Below are positions 17,651-30,349 of a DNA stretch of 64,000 nucleotides, one piece after another. The stretch comes from Periplaneta americana (taxonomy: Eukaryota; Arthropoda; Insecta; Blattodea; Blattidae): contig NC_091131.1 of assembly GCF_040183065.1 (NCBI RefSeq), positions 14,274,800 through 14,338,799 on the forward strand, written 5' to 3'. A program made the translations under genes and the position numbers. The number at the start of each line of letters is the position of its first letter. The first letter of the stretch is position 1. Below the pieces are notes generated by a model that worked only from the letters and a program-made list of their open reading frames with translations, ran no database searches and had not been told where the DNA came from.

Positions 17651-18025
17651 ATACAGGGTGATCCGTTTGGGTATAAATAAAATAAAAACGACGTAAAACA
17701 TTTACTACTGAAGTTCATTAATTGAAACTTTGTGCATACAACATTGAAAGATGGGAGATTCCTCAGAGCTCAACATGACCCCCATTGCGCACCCTGCACA
17801 ACTCATAACGGTGATGCAATTCAGCCCATGTCCGTTGTAACATAAGAGAGGTGATTTGTTGTAAAGCTTGAGTAATTGTTACTCTCAGATCATCAATGTT
17901 CCTGGATTTCTGTGAATAGACAATGTCTTTAACAATACCCTACACGAAGAAGTCAGGAGGAGTTAGATCTGGGGAGTTTGGGGACCAAGCCAAGAGATAG
18001 CCGCTTCTCGTACTCGTCTTAGAAA
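17651..18025 (-). pseudogene. Mariner-like transposase, C-terminal third with 3' terminal repeat
   Basis: On the minus strand: SPNSPDLTPPDFF, then one stop where the family has Trp-Gly or Leu-Trp-Gly. It continues VKDIVYSQKSRNIDDLRV, then QRTWAELHHRYELCRVR and GGHVEL before the natural stop. The sequence ends at GGATCACCCTGTATA (plus: TATACAGGGTGATCC), the expected terminal repeat of this group. The N-terminal two thirds and the other end are absent. It is a different copy from the deleted one at 4270-4510. Confidence 0.75.
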
Positions 18026-18398
18026 GCCTACTCTGGGAGGAAAGTAAAGTTGAGAGGTCCATATGGTAGATTTACGTCGCATATAAGAACCCTGTCCCTG
18101 GTAGAGGCCTCGAGGTGATATTTATGGCGTATGCCAGTTGGACCAGGAAACCGGAACTGTTGTTGAGATCGGATTAAGATAGGTTGATTACACAGGATAT
18201 CTTACAGAAGACTCGTATTGCAATTCGACCAAATCAGTTATCGACTGCACTAGAGAATGATAGGCTAAGTAGAGCCCGGGTTTTATGTAATATGAAAATA
18301 GTGGCAAAAAATACCGGACCGACCCTTGTAGCTGATTTCAGAGCCTTGTTCACTCCAGAGCACGATAGACTGGTAGCTAAGACTTTTGTGGTTCGAAT
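18026..18398. other. Unassigned, with one open frame
   Basis: A plus frame from 18184 (MITQDILQKTRIAIRPNQL...) runs into the CTTT repeat. No domain recognised; it may be an old coding scrap. Confidence 0.3.
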
Positions 18399-18442
18399 TC
18401 TTTTTTTCTTTCTTTCTTTCTCTCTTTCTTATTTCTTTTTTC

Positions 18443-18482
<40 letters not shown>

Positions 18483-19388
18483 TATTCCTTCCTTTCTTTC
18501 TCTCTCTCTTTCTTTCTGATTTTCTTTCTGTCTTTCATTATTTCTTTCTCTTTCTTTCTTTCTTTATTTATTTTTTCTCTTTCTTTCTCTTTTTCTTTAT
18601 TCCTTCCTTTCTTTCTTTCTGTCTTTCATTATTTCTTTCTCTCTCTTTCTTTCTTTCTTTCTTTCTCTCTTTCTTTTTTCTTTCTTTCTCTCTTTATTTC
18701 TTTTTTCTCTTTCTCTCTTTCTCGCTTTCTTTATTCCTTCATTTCTTTCTTTCTCCCTTTCTTTCATTATTTCTTTCTCTCTCTTTCCTTCTTTCTTTCT
18801 TTTTTCTTTCTTTCTCTCTTTATTTCTTTTTTCTCTTTCTTTCTTTCTCGCTTTCTTTATTCCTTCATTTCTTTCTTTCTCCCTTTCTATCTGTCTTTCA
18901 TTATTCCTTTCTCTCTCTTTCCTTCTTTCTTTCTTTTTTCTTTCTTTCTCTCTTTCTTTTTTTTCTTTCTTTCTCTCTTTCTTTCTTTCTTTATTCCTTT
19001 CTTTCTTTCTTTCTTTCTTTCTTTCTGTCTTTCATTATTTCTTTCTCTCTTTCTTTTTTCTTTCTTTCTTTCTCTCTTTATTTCTTTTTTCTCTTTCTTT
19101 CTCTCTTTCTTTATTCTTTCCTTTCTTTCTTTTTCTCTTTCTTTCTGCCTTTCTTTCTGTCTTTCATTATTTCTTTCTCTCTTTCTTTTTTCTTTCTTTC
19201 TCTCTCTATTTCTTTTTTCTCTTTTTTCTCTCTTTCTTTCTTTCTTTCTTTCTTTTTTCTTTCTTTCTCTCTTTCTTTATTTATTTTTTCTCTTTCTTTC
19301 TCTCTTTTTTCTTTCTTTCTCTCTTTCTTTCTTTCTTTATTTATTTATTTTTTCTCTTTTTTCTCTCTTTCTTTCTTTCTTTTTTTTT

Positions 19389-19428
<40 letters not shown>

Positions 19429-19430
19429 TC
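18399..19430. repeat. 1 kb polypyrimidine CTTT/CTCT array
   Basis: Almost pure pyrimidine on plus, built of CTTT with CTCT, ATTT and GTCTTT variants. Segments such as CCTTCATTTCTTTCTTTCTC recur, so it has a weak higher-order pattern. The 360-codon frame across it is a by-product of the repeat. Confidence 0.97.
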
Positions 19431-19862
19431 AACTTCTCCTACTCGAAATTGGGTTATTAGGTTCCTGAAGGCACGTTATTAACACCTTTGTAAGAATTTG
19501 TTTCCAATTAATTACATTATAGAATATTATAAATCTTTCTTAACAAAAAAAAAAAAACGGTAGCGTAGCTTGCAGACTTTTACGAAAATTTTAGTATGGA
19601 GAGATGAAAGTCAACTAGACACAAACATAAAAATACTTTGGAAATGGACTTCGATTAATTTTGGAAATAGACGGCCCGTACAACCAAGCTTGATCGAGTT
19701 TCAGTTCAATACATTTTGGCTATAAAACTGCCACATTCTGTGTGGGATTAGTTTGATGACACAGGTATAAATTAATTGTCAGTTGCACACGTCTTGTTAA
19801 TTACAATTGAATGTTAAATACATCGCCTGAAACTCGTTACTGAAATAAACACTGTGTAACAC

Positions 19863-19921
<59 letters not shown>

Positions 19922-21855
19922 CATTCGAAAGTGCACACAACTAGCTGTACAAATCAAAGAAATGTGGTAAATTATATTTATCCGGTTTGTTTTTCAATGA
20001 GCCAAACAGACTTCAGTAACCCAGCTAAAATGAGAGAGAACCCTAGTTTCCTGATATCCGTTAAATAACGTGAAATGTACGTTGCAAAACAAAAATTACA
20101 CTGATATGATTAATGAAGACATTTAATTTCGTTAAATTCTATTAGCTGCCATTACATGTACATGAACGTTGTACCAAATATCTTCAACTTGTCACACAGT
20201 TGGCCCGGGTTCGAGTCCCGATTAAGCCTCGAATTTTGCATTGACTATTACACTTTTACTACGTCATAATACTTTTGACCAATAAAACTGTACGAAAGGA
20301 TGTCTTTCAACCAATCATGGCTGCTCATCGTACGATTTTATCGCATCCCTTGCATTCGTTTAATTTTATCGCTTCCCTAGCATTTGTTTCTTTGTTTGCC
20401 AACTTTTCAAACTACACTGGCCTGGACGCAAAAAAAAAAAAAAAAAAAAAAAAAAACAGAAAATTACAAACCACTCCAGTCGATGCACAGCAGTTTCAAA
20501 TATGACTCACATTGGCATTCAAGAACAAGAATTAATAAAGATCACTGGTCATAGCTATGCATCTTCCCTGTATCCATATTTACAAATAAATGAAGAGCAC
20601 GAATCGGAAATCCTGAATAAGTTGAGAATACACCATGTAGGCCTACATCAACGAGTTCCACTTTTTTTACGCACACGTCCAATATAACACCAACTGAACC
20701 ACCAACCACTAAAACATTCAAATTTGAAAATTGTACTTTCGATAATTATTCATTTTAAAATTATTCATGTTTATTTTTTATATCATCATCGTTAATTAAA
20801 ACTTTTCTTGTTTATTTCATCATCCCTAATTAAAACTTTTCTAACACTTGTTTATATTATTTAGGTTATGTTTGTTATAGCTTCTGCTAAATGATATTAT
20901 GGATAGTCATGTATCAGAGATTGTTTAATTCTAAGATTTATTGAAAATCTACTGTCAAGTGACGTTGATTACTGGGACCGGGATAATTCAAGTGGAATGC
21001 AACTGCTTTAATAAAAATGAAATTGAATCAACAAAGCCTTCTTGACTAGTAACCGTCCACAGAGTTCAGTGAAGATTCCATAGTTGGCACAACTGATAAC
21101 AAGAAAACATAATCATAAGACACTACTGCCATCTAGCGTAATGTTGAGATGGTACAATAATAATTTTGAAGACAGTTGTATTTTCGTAAGTCAATTAATA
21201 TTTTATTGTATTGGAGTACTTCGTTACTTCTAATCTTTATATACTTTCTTATAATCGTGTAATAGTCAATTAAATCCCACTCGAGTTTTGATTTTCTCTA
21301 GATAAATCAAAACCTCTAGTGAGATTACTGTTGAAAAATCCATAGTCACTCTTGTGGCGGACAAGATCGCAGTTGGGGTTTTTCTCAGGGTTCTTTCGTT
21401 TACCATACCAGGCATCTACGTCATTCCGTCAACATTTCTCCAGTTCGTCATCATTTCATAGCATTCCCCTAACGCTGGCTGGCGACGCACAGAGGGGGCT
21501 GGCCTGGAGAAGATTGGGGTGACGTACTGGAAATCTGGGTACACAGCGAACCTTAGTGTGGTCAGCCGGTGTGGTTTGGGACTGCGCTTGAGGGTTAGCG
21601 CAATAGATTTTGAAAGATCGCAAAGCTGGGTCATAGTGCTCCTCTCCCGAGAATTCCATTTCATTGTACCAAATAGTCCTTTTCAGTAATTTCAGATTCT
21701 CAAGTTGCAGTAAATATTGATCTGAGGTACTATTCTTTGGGGTATTTCACCTGCAGTTAGAATCTGTTGTAGGCTACTTGTTCTTTTTTCTGATTTCCGT
21801 CTTTTGTACTCACTTCCTCTCTACACAATCGATTTTGTCTCTGTTATTATCCGTT
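19431..21855. other. Mostly unassigned 2.4 kb with simple repeats
   Basis: Includes a TAA array (19863-19920), a B-box-like GGGTTCGAGTCCCG (20207-20220) without other SINE parts, and a 27-base A-run (20430-20456). A minus frame at 21416-21664 has a feel of repeated-family sequence, but I cannot name it. Confidence 0.5.
19863..19920. repeat. TAA microsatellite
   Basis: About 19 TAA units. Confidence 0.95.
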
Positions 21856-22518
21856 CAGTAAATCAGTAAAGAATCTAGGTATTTACAGGGATAAAAGTTT
21901 AAATTGGAACATTCAAGTTGCAGAAACCTGCAAAAAAGTATTCACATTAATCCACTCGTTTAGGCGATTGAAGGATTTTCTACTCTTTTTCATGAAAAAA
22001 AATGTTAGTGCAAACACTCGTGATGCCCCACTTCGATTACTGTGATATTCTGCTTACTGACCTAAAAGTTACTTCGGCGTAGAGACTACAACGTGTTCAT
22101 AATATGTGCGTCCGTTTCGTCTGCAATATTCGCCGGGCTGATCACGTAACACCATCCCTCGAAATGTTGTCCTGGCTCCGTCTAGAAGATCGTAGGAAAA
22201 TCCACTGTCTTTCCCTTCTCTTTCACATATTGCATTTCTCCACTCCTGTCTATCTTGCGTCTCGTTTTCAAAATTTATCCACCCATCATAACCTAGACAC
22301 ACGATCACGACACTCCTCAATATTATCCATTCCCTCCCACCGAACATCCTCATATTCATCTTCTTTCACTGTGGCTGTTCCTCGACTTTGGAATTCCCTA
22401 CCGAGTAATGTCAGGGACTGTCAGACATCAAACCAATTTAAGATTAGGCTAACGAAATATTTTTCTAACAATTCTTGTTAACAATAATAGCTGTTTCAGG
22501 TTTCTCAATGATTAATGG

Positions 22519-22552
<34 letters not shown>

Positions 22553-22574
22553 TAGATAAATATCTGAATTATTC

Positions 22575-22613
<39 letters not shown>

Positions 22614-22825
22614 TATTATTATCATCATCATTATCACTATTTCTTACCAATGTTTATCATTGTTACACTAACATTACTTATCTAACTTTCATTATTTACT
22701 TTCATGTTGTTTTATGGTCTAGATATTAATGTAATAACTATGTAAGCAATTGTATTCAATTAGAATTAGAGTCTGGCTAGGCGGAAGAGAAGGCGTATTG
22801 GCCTTAGCTCTGCCAGATTAAATAA
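21856..22825 (+). mobile_element. LINE family D, 3' half
   Basis: Frames with several stops give SVKNLGIYRDKSLNWNIQV, PRLWNSLPSNVRDCQ, MCVRFVCNIRRADHVTPSLE and HHNLDTRSRHSSILSIPSHR, ending near 22482. This is the region after the RT catalytic site of a non-LTR element. The 3' UTR includes an AT run (22521-22551), a TTA run, and the family's terminal hairpin AAGGCG...GGCCTT (22790-22805) before a TTA tail. Other copies: 38380-38775, 50223-50293 and 52190-53282. Confidence 0.8.

Positions 22826-22894
<69 letters not shown>
22826..22894. repeat. TTA microsatellite (LINE D tail)
   Basis: About 23 TTA units directly after the LINE D 3' end, probably its expanded tail. Confidence 0.95.
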
Positions 22895-23720
22895 GCTTTC
22901 CTTACATTTCCGTTTTCTGTTTTCTCTCATAGAGACATACTCAACGTTTTTATTATGCGTCGATATTTTATCAATATGTGACGTCACAATAAGTTGCAAT
23001 TCATATACTTCATCCAGCACTGCCTGTTTTATTACATTTTAATCCAAAACTCAAAATATATTTGTGATAATTACTTGAATTCTGATCGCAGATTCTGAGA
23101 GCTGCTTAAAATTTGCGTATTTTACTCCCCAGATGTGTGAGTCCATCTCCTATATTGAAGACGAATTGACAAACATTCCAAATCCATTGAAGTAATCGTT
23201 CAGAAAGCAAGAAAACTGCATAAGCTTGAAATACAAGAGTATTGAAATAAATATTTCGACGTTGTTAATGCAATAACTCCTATATGACATTTATCGATCT
23301 TCAGAATTTTGCTCTATTAAATAGCTTAAATAGTGATACAGCAAATAATAAGATCTCCTATATATATTTCTTTCTTTCGAAAAAGTAAGAATTTACAGTC
23401 TCCTATGTACGGCTGCCATAGGATGAATAAATGTGTTTTTTCCTCCTACTGAAAAATTGTATATTTTGCACATAGGAGTTATTGCAGGAACGACGACGAT
23501 TTGTATGGTTCAAAAACACAGGCTTAGAGTCGAACTTGAGACATTATTTTGCAGAATGTCAGCATATAAAAAACACAACGTATGTCAGGAAAAAAGTCAG
23601 ATTTGGTATATTTCTGATTTGGGATGTTTGACAATCCAGATGTTAATTCAGAATTGGCAGGCGATTAAAGATAGAGAATAATATAGGCCTACAATAATTG
23701 TTGACTCCTTTTCTTAAACA
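22895..23720. other. Unassigned sequence
   Basis: Short frames only (for example 23433-23681); no element recognised. Confidence 0.4.
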
Positions 23721-23866
23721 TGTATGTTATGTTATGTTATGTTATGTTATGTTATGTTATGTTATGTTATGTTATGTTATGTTATGTTATGTTATGTTAT
23801 GTTATGTTATGTTATAGGCCTATGTTATGTTATGTTATGTTATAGGCCTATGTTATGTTATGTAGG
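23721..23866. repeat. ATGTT pentanucleotide array with TAGGCCTA inserts
   Basis: About 25 TATGT units, twice interrupted by ATAGGCCTATG. Confidence 0.95.
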
Positions 23867-24324
23867 GTATTTACTAACACTACAATTGGGTATACACCCG
23901 GTGGTAGTGATATATAATATACAATAATACCATTACAATTATACAATAATTACAGTAATAAAAAAATAAAACAAATAAAATAATATAAACTTAAATTTAA
24001 TAGTTATATAGTTTAATAGTTATATAATATATAAAATATTTAATTTACAATACTAAAAATTGCATATAGACTAATTAAAGCCCTTTATTTGCTTTTACAT
24101 TTTCATAAGGTTGTTCCAACTCAAACTTAATGCTTTGTAAGTTGAAGCACTCCAGTTTTTTATTTTCATTTTCTTCGATTTGTAGGGTCGAAAATGCATG
24201 TTATTCAACGTCAAAAAGTGCAACTTGAATTAATTATTTCTTCCTAAAATATCTAGTTACTGGCTTAAAGCTATAGTATAATTTAATCGCATTCCCTTAA
24301 TATTATTATGTGACCTACCTATCA
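23867..24324. other. Very AT-rich spacer
   Basis: TATA-rich; no feature recognised. Confidence 0.4.
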
Positions 24325-24805
24325 AACTTAAAGTTAGAATTTACAAAACAGTTATATTACCGATTGTTCTGTATGGTTGTGAAACTTGGACCCTCACTTT
24401 GAGATAGGAACAGAGTTTAAGAGTGTTCGAGAATAAGGTGCTTAGAAAAATGTTCCGAGTTAAGAAGGATGAAGTTGCAGGAGAATGGAGAAAGTTACAC
24501 AACACAGAACTGCACGCATTATATTCTTCTGACATAATTAGGAACATTAAATCCAGACGTTTGAGATGGGCAGGGAATGTAGCACGTATGGGTGAATCCA
24601 GAAATGCATATAGAGTGTTAGTTGGGAGGACGGATGGAAAAAGACTTTTGGGGAGGTCGAGAGGTAGATGAGAGGATAATATTGAAATGGATTTGAGGGA
24701 TATAGGATATGATGGTAGAGACTGGATTAATCTTGCTCAGGATAGGGACCGATGACGGCCTTATGTGAGGATGGCAATGAACCTCCGGGTTCTTTAAAAG
24801 CCATT
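24325..24805 (+). mobile_element. RTE-like LINE family A, C-terminal copy
   Basis: Begins at LKVRIYKTVILP-type sequence, then LYGCETWTL, NKVLRKMFRVKKDE, GEWRKLHNTELHALYSS, RRLRWAGNVARMGESRN. It breaks at several stops before a 3' end near TTTAAAAGCCA. 5' truncated, RT core missing. Confidence 0.85.
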
Positions 24806-25457
24806 TGTAAGTAATGTTATGTATAGCTACGGAGTTAAAAAAATGAGCCGAGTCTTGGTTGCATTTCTCCTCTATGTAGGCAAAAAGCTTCGCAAGACTA
24901 TCTGCAAGTAGCATACATTTAGGCGATCTTGTTTGCTGCACATGCGCAATGCGTTGTTTCTGGAACTTGTAAAATTAGGTGGCCCAAATTTTGTTTCTGT
25001 ACAATCCTTGAAAACTGCATTTTAGTTACTGGGCTTTTGTTTCAGCAATCTCAGAATTAACATTTTCTCAGTGTGAAATTTTGCTCTTACATTTTCGACA
25101 AAAGTTACTGGGACAAAGTACATTTATTTTATAATGCCGTAACATTAGGCAATGCTGTACAAAGTGGGTCTGTTTTGCTGCCAACTCTCACGGAAAAAAC
25201 TGGGCGACAAATTTTGCCTGGGTCCCTCTATTAGAGACAGATTTCTATCATGGACCGTAGCCTTTATCTAAGAGTAGTTTATTTTCTTTTATGTAGAACC
25301 ACATCTCATATTTGTCGGAGAAAGTACGTGTGCAACATTGCAACTCAATTTTTGAACAATGCGTACTAAAATAGGGACACAACATCTACGGTTAACAGCA
25401 ATTATTTTGTTATATCACACATTGTCTACCAAATTAAAAATTTTGTAGTAATCTTTT
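24806..25457. other. Unassigned sequence
   Basis: No feature recognised. Confidence 0.4.
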
Positions 25458-26139
25458 TCATTGAGGTATATATATATATATCTGTAGACCTGTTTCGCCC
25501 CCATCTAGCAGTCTTCTAAATGGTCTTCCTGGTCGACGATGTTCTCTAGGTTTATACTGCATCATAATTTTTGGGGTTCTTGAATTTTCCAATCTTATTA
25601 CATGATCTAGCCAATTTAATTTATGTCTGTTGATTTTTTCTTCTACTGACTCTACTTCTAATTGTTCTAAAATTTCTTCATTCCTTTTTCGGTCTAAAAG
25701 AGTATATCCTGCTGTCCTGAAAAATTTCATTTCCGTTGCTTTGATTCTGTTCATGTCTTTTTTCTTTAATGTCCAAATCTCGCTTCCGTATAAAAGGGAG
25801 GGTAATGCTAGTGTATTATATATTTTTATTCTTGTAGATTTTTGTACTAATGTAGCTTTTAGTATATTGTGTATTATTCCTAGAATTTGTGTAAATTTGG
25901 TAATTTTCTTGTTCATATCTTTTTCATTTTGATAAGATATTTCACAACCCAGATAATTGAAATTTTGCACTTGTTCGAGGCATTGGTTATTGTGTATTAT
26001 CTTACTTCTGACTGGATCTTGTCCTAAAAATGCCATTACTTTTGATTTTTGTGCTGAAATTTCCATCCCAAAATCTTTTAATATTTCATTTAATGTATGT
26101 AATCCTCTTTGTAAATTATATATAATGATTTTCAGATAT
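25458..26139 (-). mobile_element. LINE family G, C-terminal RT region
   Basis: An open minus frame of about 200 codons: MEISAQKSKVMAFLG (the K-S-K-V box after the catalytic YADD), NFNYLGCEIS, KIYNTLALPSLLYGSEIWTL, then AGYTLLDRKRNEEILEQL and HKLNWLDHVIRLENSR. These are RT blocks in order from mid-palm to the post-RT tail. The catalytic site and everything 5' are missing. Family differs from A to F; clade not assigned. Confidence 0.8.
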
Positions 26140-26616
26140 TAGGCCTATGACACAGGGTTCAAGCTAGAAAATATATAATTGTAGGAAAAATGCACAAATG
26201 AAAAAATATATTAGTGCAAATTTCGAAAATCTTGTGCACTATTATAGGCTAAATAATTATATAGAAAGATAAAATTAATAAAGTATGCAGGAACAAAAAG
26301 TTATGTAGTTTGTTTCTTGGAGTTTTATTACTTTCAATCCATCTTGTTACTATCTAGATATACTTACGTAAGTAAATCATTACAAGTAGGTATGTTTAGA
26401 ATCAATTACTGCTGAATTTACATTACATTAAAATACGTTATTTTATGGGCACTCTATGCCTAAAAATTGAAATTCTTTACTAGTAGGCCCTTCAAGATTT
26501 ATTGTTAGCAGGGTGCAAACTCTTTTTACTGAAAGGCGGTTTCTAATTCCAGTTTTTACAAGATTCATGCAACTAAATCCACGCTCACCATTTATAGTAT
26601 GCGATGGAATTATATA
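26140..26616. other. Unassigned AT-rich sequence
   Basis: No feature recognised up to the Helitron-like end at 26617. Confidence 0.4.
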
Positions 26617-27897
26617 CTAGTGGCTTGTTCAGTAAATGCTGCAAACTAAGTAAATTAGACGTTCAAATAAAAATTTTTCAGATTTATTTTCAATAAAGAA
26701 TACCAGACATTTTGAAAGTTATGTTCTTCCATAATAATGAAACATATTCCCTCTGAATGTCTTTTTTATGCCAAATACTTTTACTTGAACCTATCCACCT
26801 TCAGGTTTTGAGTCTCAACGCGAAAACACAAGTAACAATGTCAGAACTATCTGGTTTTTCATGTGGGACTAAATAATAACTAATTCAGATCATTGTGAAT
26901 TGTACTCGAAAGTTAAAAAAAATGTCAGGTTTGCTATGCTTTCGAACAATAAACATAGCATCTTGGTATACCTGCTGCATGGAGAGCTTGAAATGTAGAG
27001 GGTAAAATCATTTCATCCTGTTAAGAGATCTTGCTGAAATGATCGGGAGATTACAAAATTTTCTAGGTCTTTTATTTTATCAGTAAGTAAGTTAATACCT
27101 TTTTGTTTTTCCTTAGGAACTGTAATTTTTGCGCTCTCTCGAGCCAATATTGAAGAGAATGACGCATATAAATATCTACACCACACCGCCATTAAGTATA
27201 TGTAAAAGACCCAACCCCACTTGATTAATAACTATAAAAATATTTGATTTTTAATAACATTATTATTATCTTACGTAAGTTTTGTAGTTATGTACTACAT
27301 AGTCGCCATTCAGTAAATTATTGAAATGAAGATCTAATTTCATATATTCTCTACATCTACTTATATAACCCCAAAAGTTTCACTTTCATATCATCAATAT
27401 AGCATTAATAGTATAATTAATGAAAAATAGTCACATCATGGCATTAACTACAATAATATTTCATTTCTAATAGTAATAATGTCATCAAACCATCCCAAGT
27501 TTTGTAGATTTTAATATCCACTACACAGCTGTACTCACAAAATTACACACCACAGAATCAGACCTGTAAATTAATTTTACAGTCTTGAAATTTTTAATAA
27601 CCAATTTAATTTGAGCTCTAAATATGTCAGCATTCTTGCAGATCATGGCCTCCGTGTAATATTGTTTACTGTTGTGTGTGTTTTGTTTTATTCTGAAATA
27701 CAATTAGTTAGTGACGACAGATGGATTTTAGAAAATAGGAAAATTATGTTGAAAAATTGACATTTCACTGAAAACTACTATTTTTCTGAAAAACTTTGGG
27801 TTCCAAGCTTCAGAATGAGGGATCATTTATTAAATTCCGTTCAGACGTTTTCCCGTAATTTCCATTACCAGTTCAAATTATATAGGTAAGAGATAGA
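26617..27897 (-). mobile_element. Non-autonomous Helitron-like element, copy 1
   Basis: This 1.28 kb block is the inverse of 56150-57514 over nearly its whole length. On the minus strand it opens near TCTATCTCTTACCTATA, followed by GAACTGGTAATGG and AATTACGGGAAAACG. It ends GCCACTAG followed by T. A 3' CTAG and 5' TC with no obvious target duplication fit Helitrons. The subterminal hairpin is decayed here but intact in copy 2. No Rep/helicase frame, so non-autonomous. Confidence 0.65.
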
Positions 27898-27899
27898 CT

Positions 27900-27928
27900 C
27901 TATATATATATATATATATATATATATC
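27900..27928. repeat. TA microsatellite
   Basis: Fourteen or so TA units at the 5' edge of the Helitron-like copy; the other copy has a TA run at the same place. Confidence 0.9.
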
Positions 27929-29284
27929 AATTAGAATAAATTGTTCACTTAACTTACATGTATTGCACCAACTCATTGAAATCAATTTCCGAACATCTAT
28001 TGCTCAATACCTTTTTGAACATTGCCCATGTCATTAGAATTTCATTTAAATTCATATTCTCAACAATTGATTAGTTCACACACGTCTCAGATATGTTCTC
28101 CATTTCCATCTTCGTTTCTGAAGTTGAATGTAGTTGTGGCATTTTTGCACATTTACATTCAAAGTTTGTTGTATTTTTAGAAGTCGAGTAGCAAAATGCG
28201 ACAAATGCGATTGTGGATTAAACCCTAGATCATATATACTCAGATAGTCGGTCTTATAGGCTTTGAGGTTAACAACTTTTGTCAGGTCTACTACGCTGCC
28301 ATCTAGTTGTTATATAAAGAGTCACGTCATAATTCCCATTTGAATTGCATTAGCGACCGTACTACCATCTCGTGTTCGTTTATGGCGGACTGGTAGCGAT
28401 CCTGGCGGTTGTTCTCATCGAAGTGCTGCCGATTTTAACATAGCGATGAGTTATCTGTTACATATATAATCTAGGCTTAAACCCTGCTATGACAGTAGAC
28501 TTCAGTAAAGCACAAACTGCAATTAAAGGTCAATTTTTCCATGCTGGAGAAATGATAAAATTGCAGCTAGTATTTAAAAAGGTGGCTTACCTAGCGAGTG
28601 AAGCAATCCACTGAAACATTAATGAAATACGGACTTTAACTTTATATGTGAGCACGATTATTCCCCTGTTATCATATCGAAATGAATTGCAACTTACGTT
28701 ATTGATGCACATGTAACCGTCTCCATGGATACGTAACAAGGATCATAGTTTGACTGTTTTTGTTTCCTGTGGAAATAAAGACAGGTTACAATGGAAGCAG
28801 TGATGTTTAGAACCCGGATATGTATGCGAAAGCAAAATACTGCAATACGCGCACAAATATACAACAGATCTACTAAAATATGCATTATAAACATGCAGTT
28901 CCTCAAATAATGCAATTATAATGAATATGCATCGTGCCAATCAATTTACCTCATCGTCTGCTGCTACTGTATGTATGTCTGACGTATTGTTCATTCTGTG
29001 TTACAAGACATCATCTTACAGTACAGTACATGTAGGCCTATTCACACACCGCATAAATGAAGAAGAATACAACTAGGAAAGTATACAACGGAATATATTA
29101 CGTTTTTACATCTGAAGCCATATCAGTTTATGTTGTTGGTGATATTAAGTGAAAAGTGAAATGGAAAAATTAAAAAGATATGGAAATTATTATTAACACA
29201 GCTGTGACATGTTTTATGATGATGGAACTCCCTAACGTGATGTGGGTTGTACAGGATAGTCTTTTAATCAGTGGTCATCAGGAA
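27929..29284. other. Unassigned 1.35 kb
   Basis: No domain recognised. A patch at 28280-28470 is less AT-rich but has no long frame. Confidence 0.4.
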
Positions 29285-29854
29285 TAAAAAATATTATTTA
29301 TTTGTTTGTTTATTTATTTATTTGTTTGTTTATCTGTTTAGTTATTTGTTTATTTATTTGTTTATTTATTTGTTTATTTATTTTATTTATTTACTTGTTT
29401 ATTTATCTATTTATTCATTTATTTATTCATTTACTTATTCATTTATTTATTCATTCATTTATTTATTCATTCATTTACTTATTCATTTATTTATTCATTT
29501 ATTTCTTCATTTACTTATTCATTCATTCATTTATTTATTCATTAATTTATTTATTCATTCATTTACTTATTCATTTATTTATTCATTTATTTATTCATTT
29601 AATTATTCATTTATTTATTCATTTATTTATTCATTTACTTATTCATTCATTTATTTATTCATTCATTTATTTATTCATTCATTTACTTATTCATTTATTT
29701 ATTCATTTATTTCTTCATTTACTTATTCATTCATTCATTTATTTATTCATTAATTTATTTATTCATTCATTTACTTATTCATTTATTTATTCATTTAATT
29801 ATTCATTTATTTATTCATTTATTTATTCATTTACTTATTCATTTATTTATTCAT

Positions 29855-29889
<35 letters not shown>

Positions 29890-30298
29890 TTCATTTACTT
29901 ATTCATTTATTTATTCATTTATTTATTCATTTACTTATTCATTTATTTATTCATTCATTTATTTATTCATTCATTTACTTATTCATTTATTTATTCATTT
30001 ACTTATTCATTTATTTATTTATTCATTTATTTATTTATTCATTCATTCATTTAATCATTCATTTATTTATTCGTATACTTATTTATTTATTCATTCATTT
30101 ATTTATTCATACATTTATTTATTTATTCATTTATTTATTCATTTATGTATTCATTTATTTATTTATTTATAATGATAATGTAAATTTTAAACAATTTTAT
30201 TTATTTATTTATTTATTCATTTATTTTTTTATTCGTTTATTTATTCATTCATTTATTCATTCATTTATTTATAATGATAACGTAAATTGTAAACAATT

Positions 30299-30345
<47 letters not shown>

Positions 30346-30349
30346 TACT
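29285..30349. repeat. 1 kb TTTA/TTCA array (expanded LINE E tail)
   Basis: TTTA units mixed with TTCA and some TTAC, grouped in recurring patterns such as TTCATTTACTTATTCATTTATT. Internal segments near 30165 and 30265 repeat AATGATAA.GTAAATT.TAAACAATTTTA. Its right edge passes into a LINE family E 3' end on the minus strand, whose other copies end in AAATAAAT tails. Long frames are repeat artefacts. Confidence 0.95.

Noticed and set aside
18386..19468. 360-codon open frame
   Set aside because: It is translated CTTT repeat (Phe/Leu/Ser only) and has no complex sequence.
20207..20220. B-box-like GGGTTCGAGTCCCG as a tRNA or SINE
   Set aside because: No A box, body, tail or target duplication found around it.
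29271..30054. Long open frames of Ile/Tyr/Leu/Phe/His
   Set aside because: They are artefacts of the TTTA/TTCA array.
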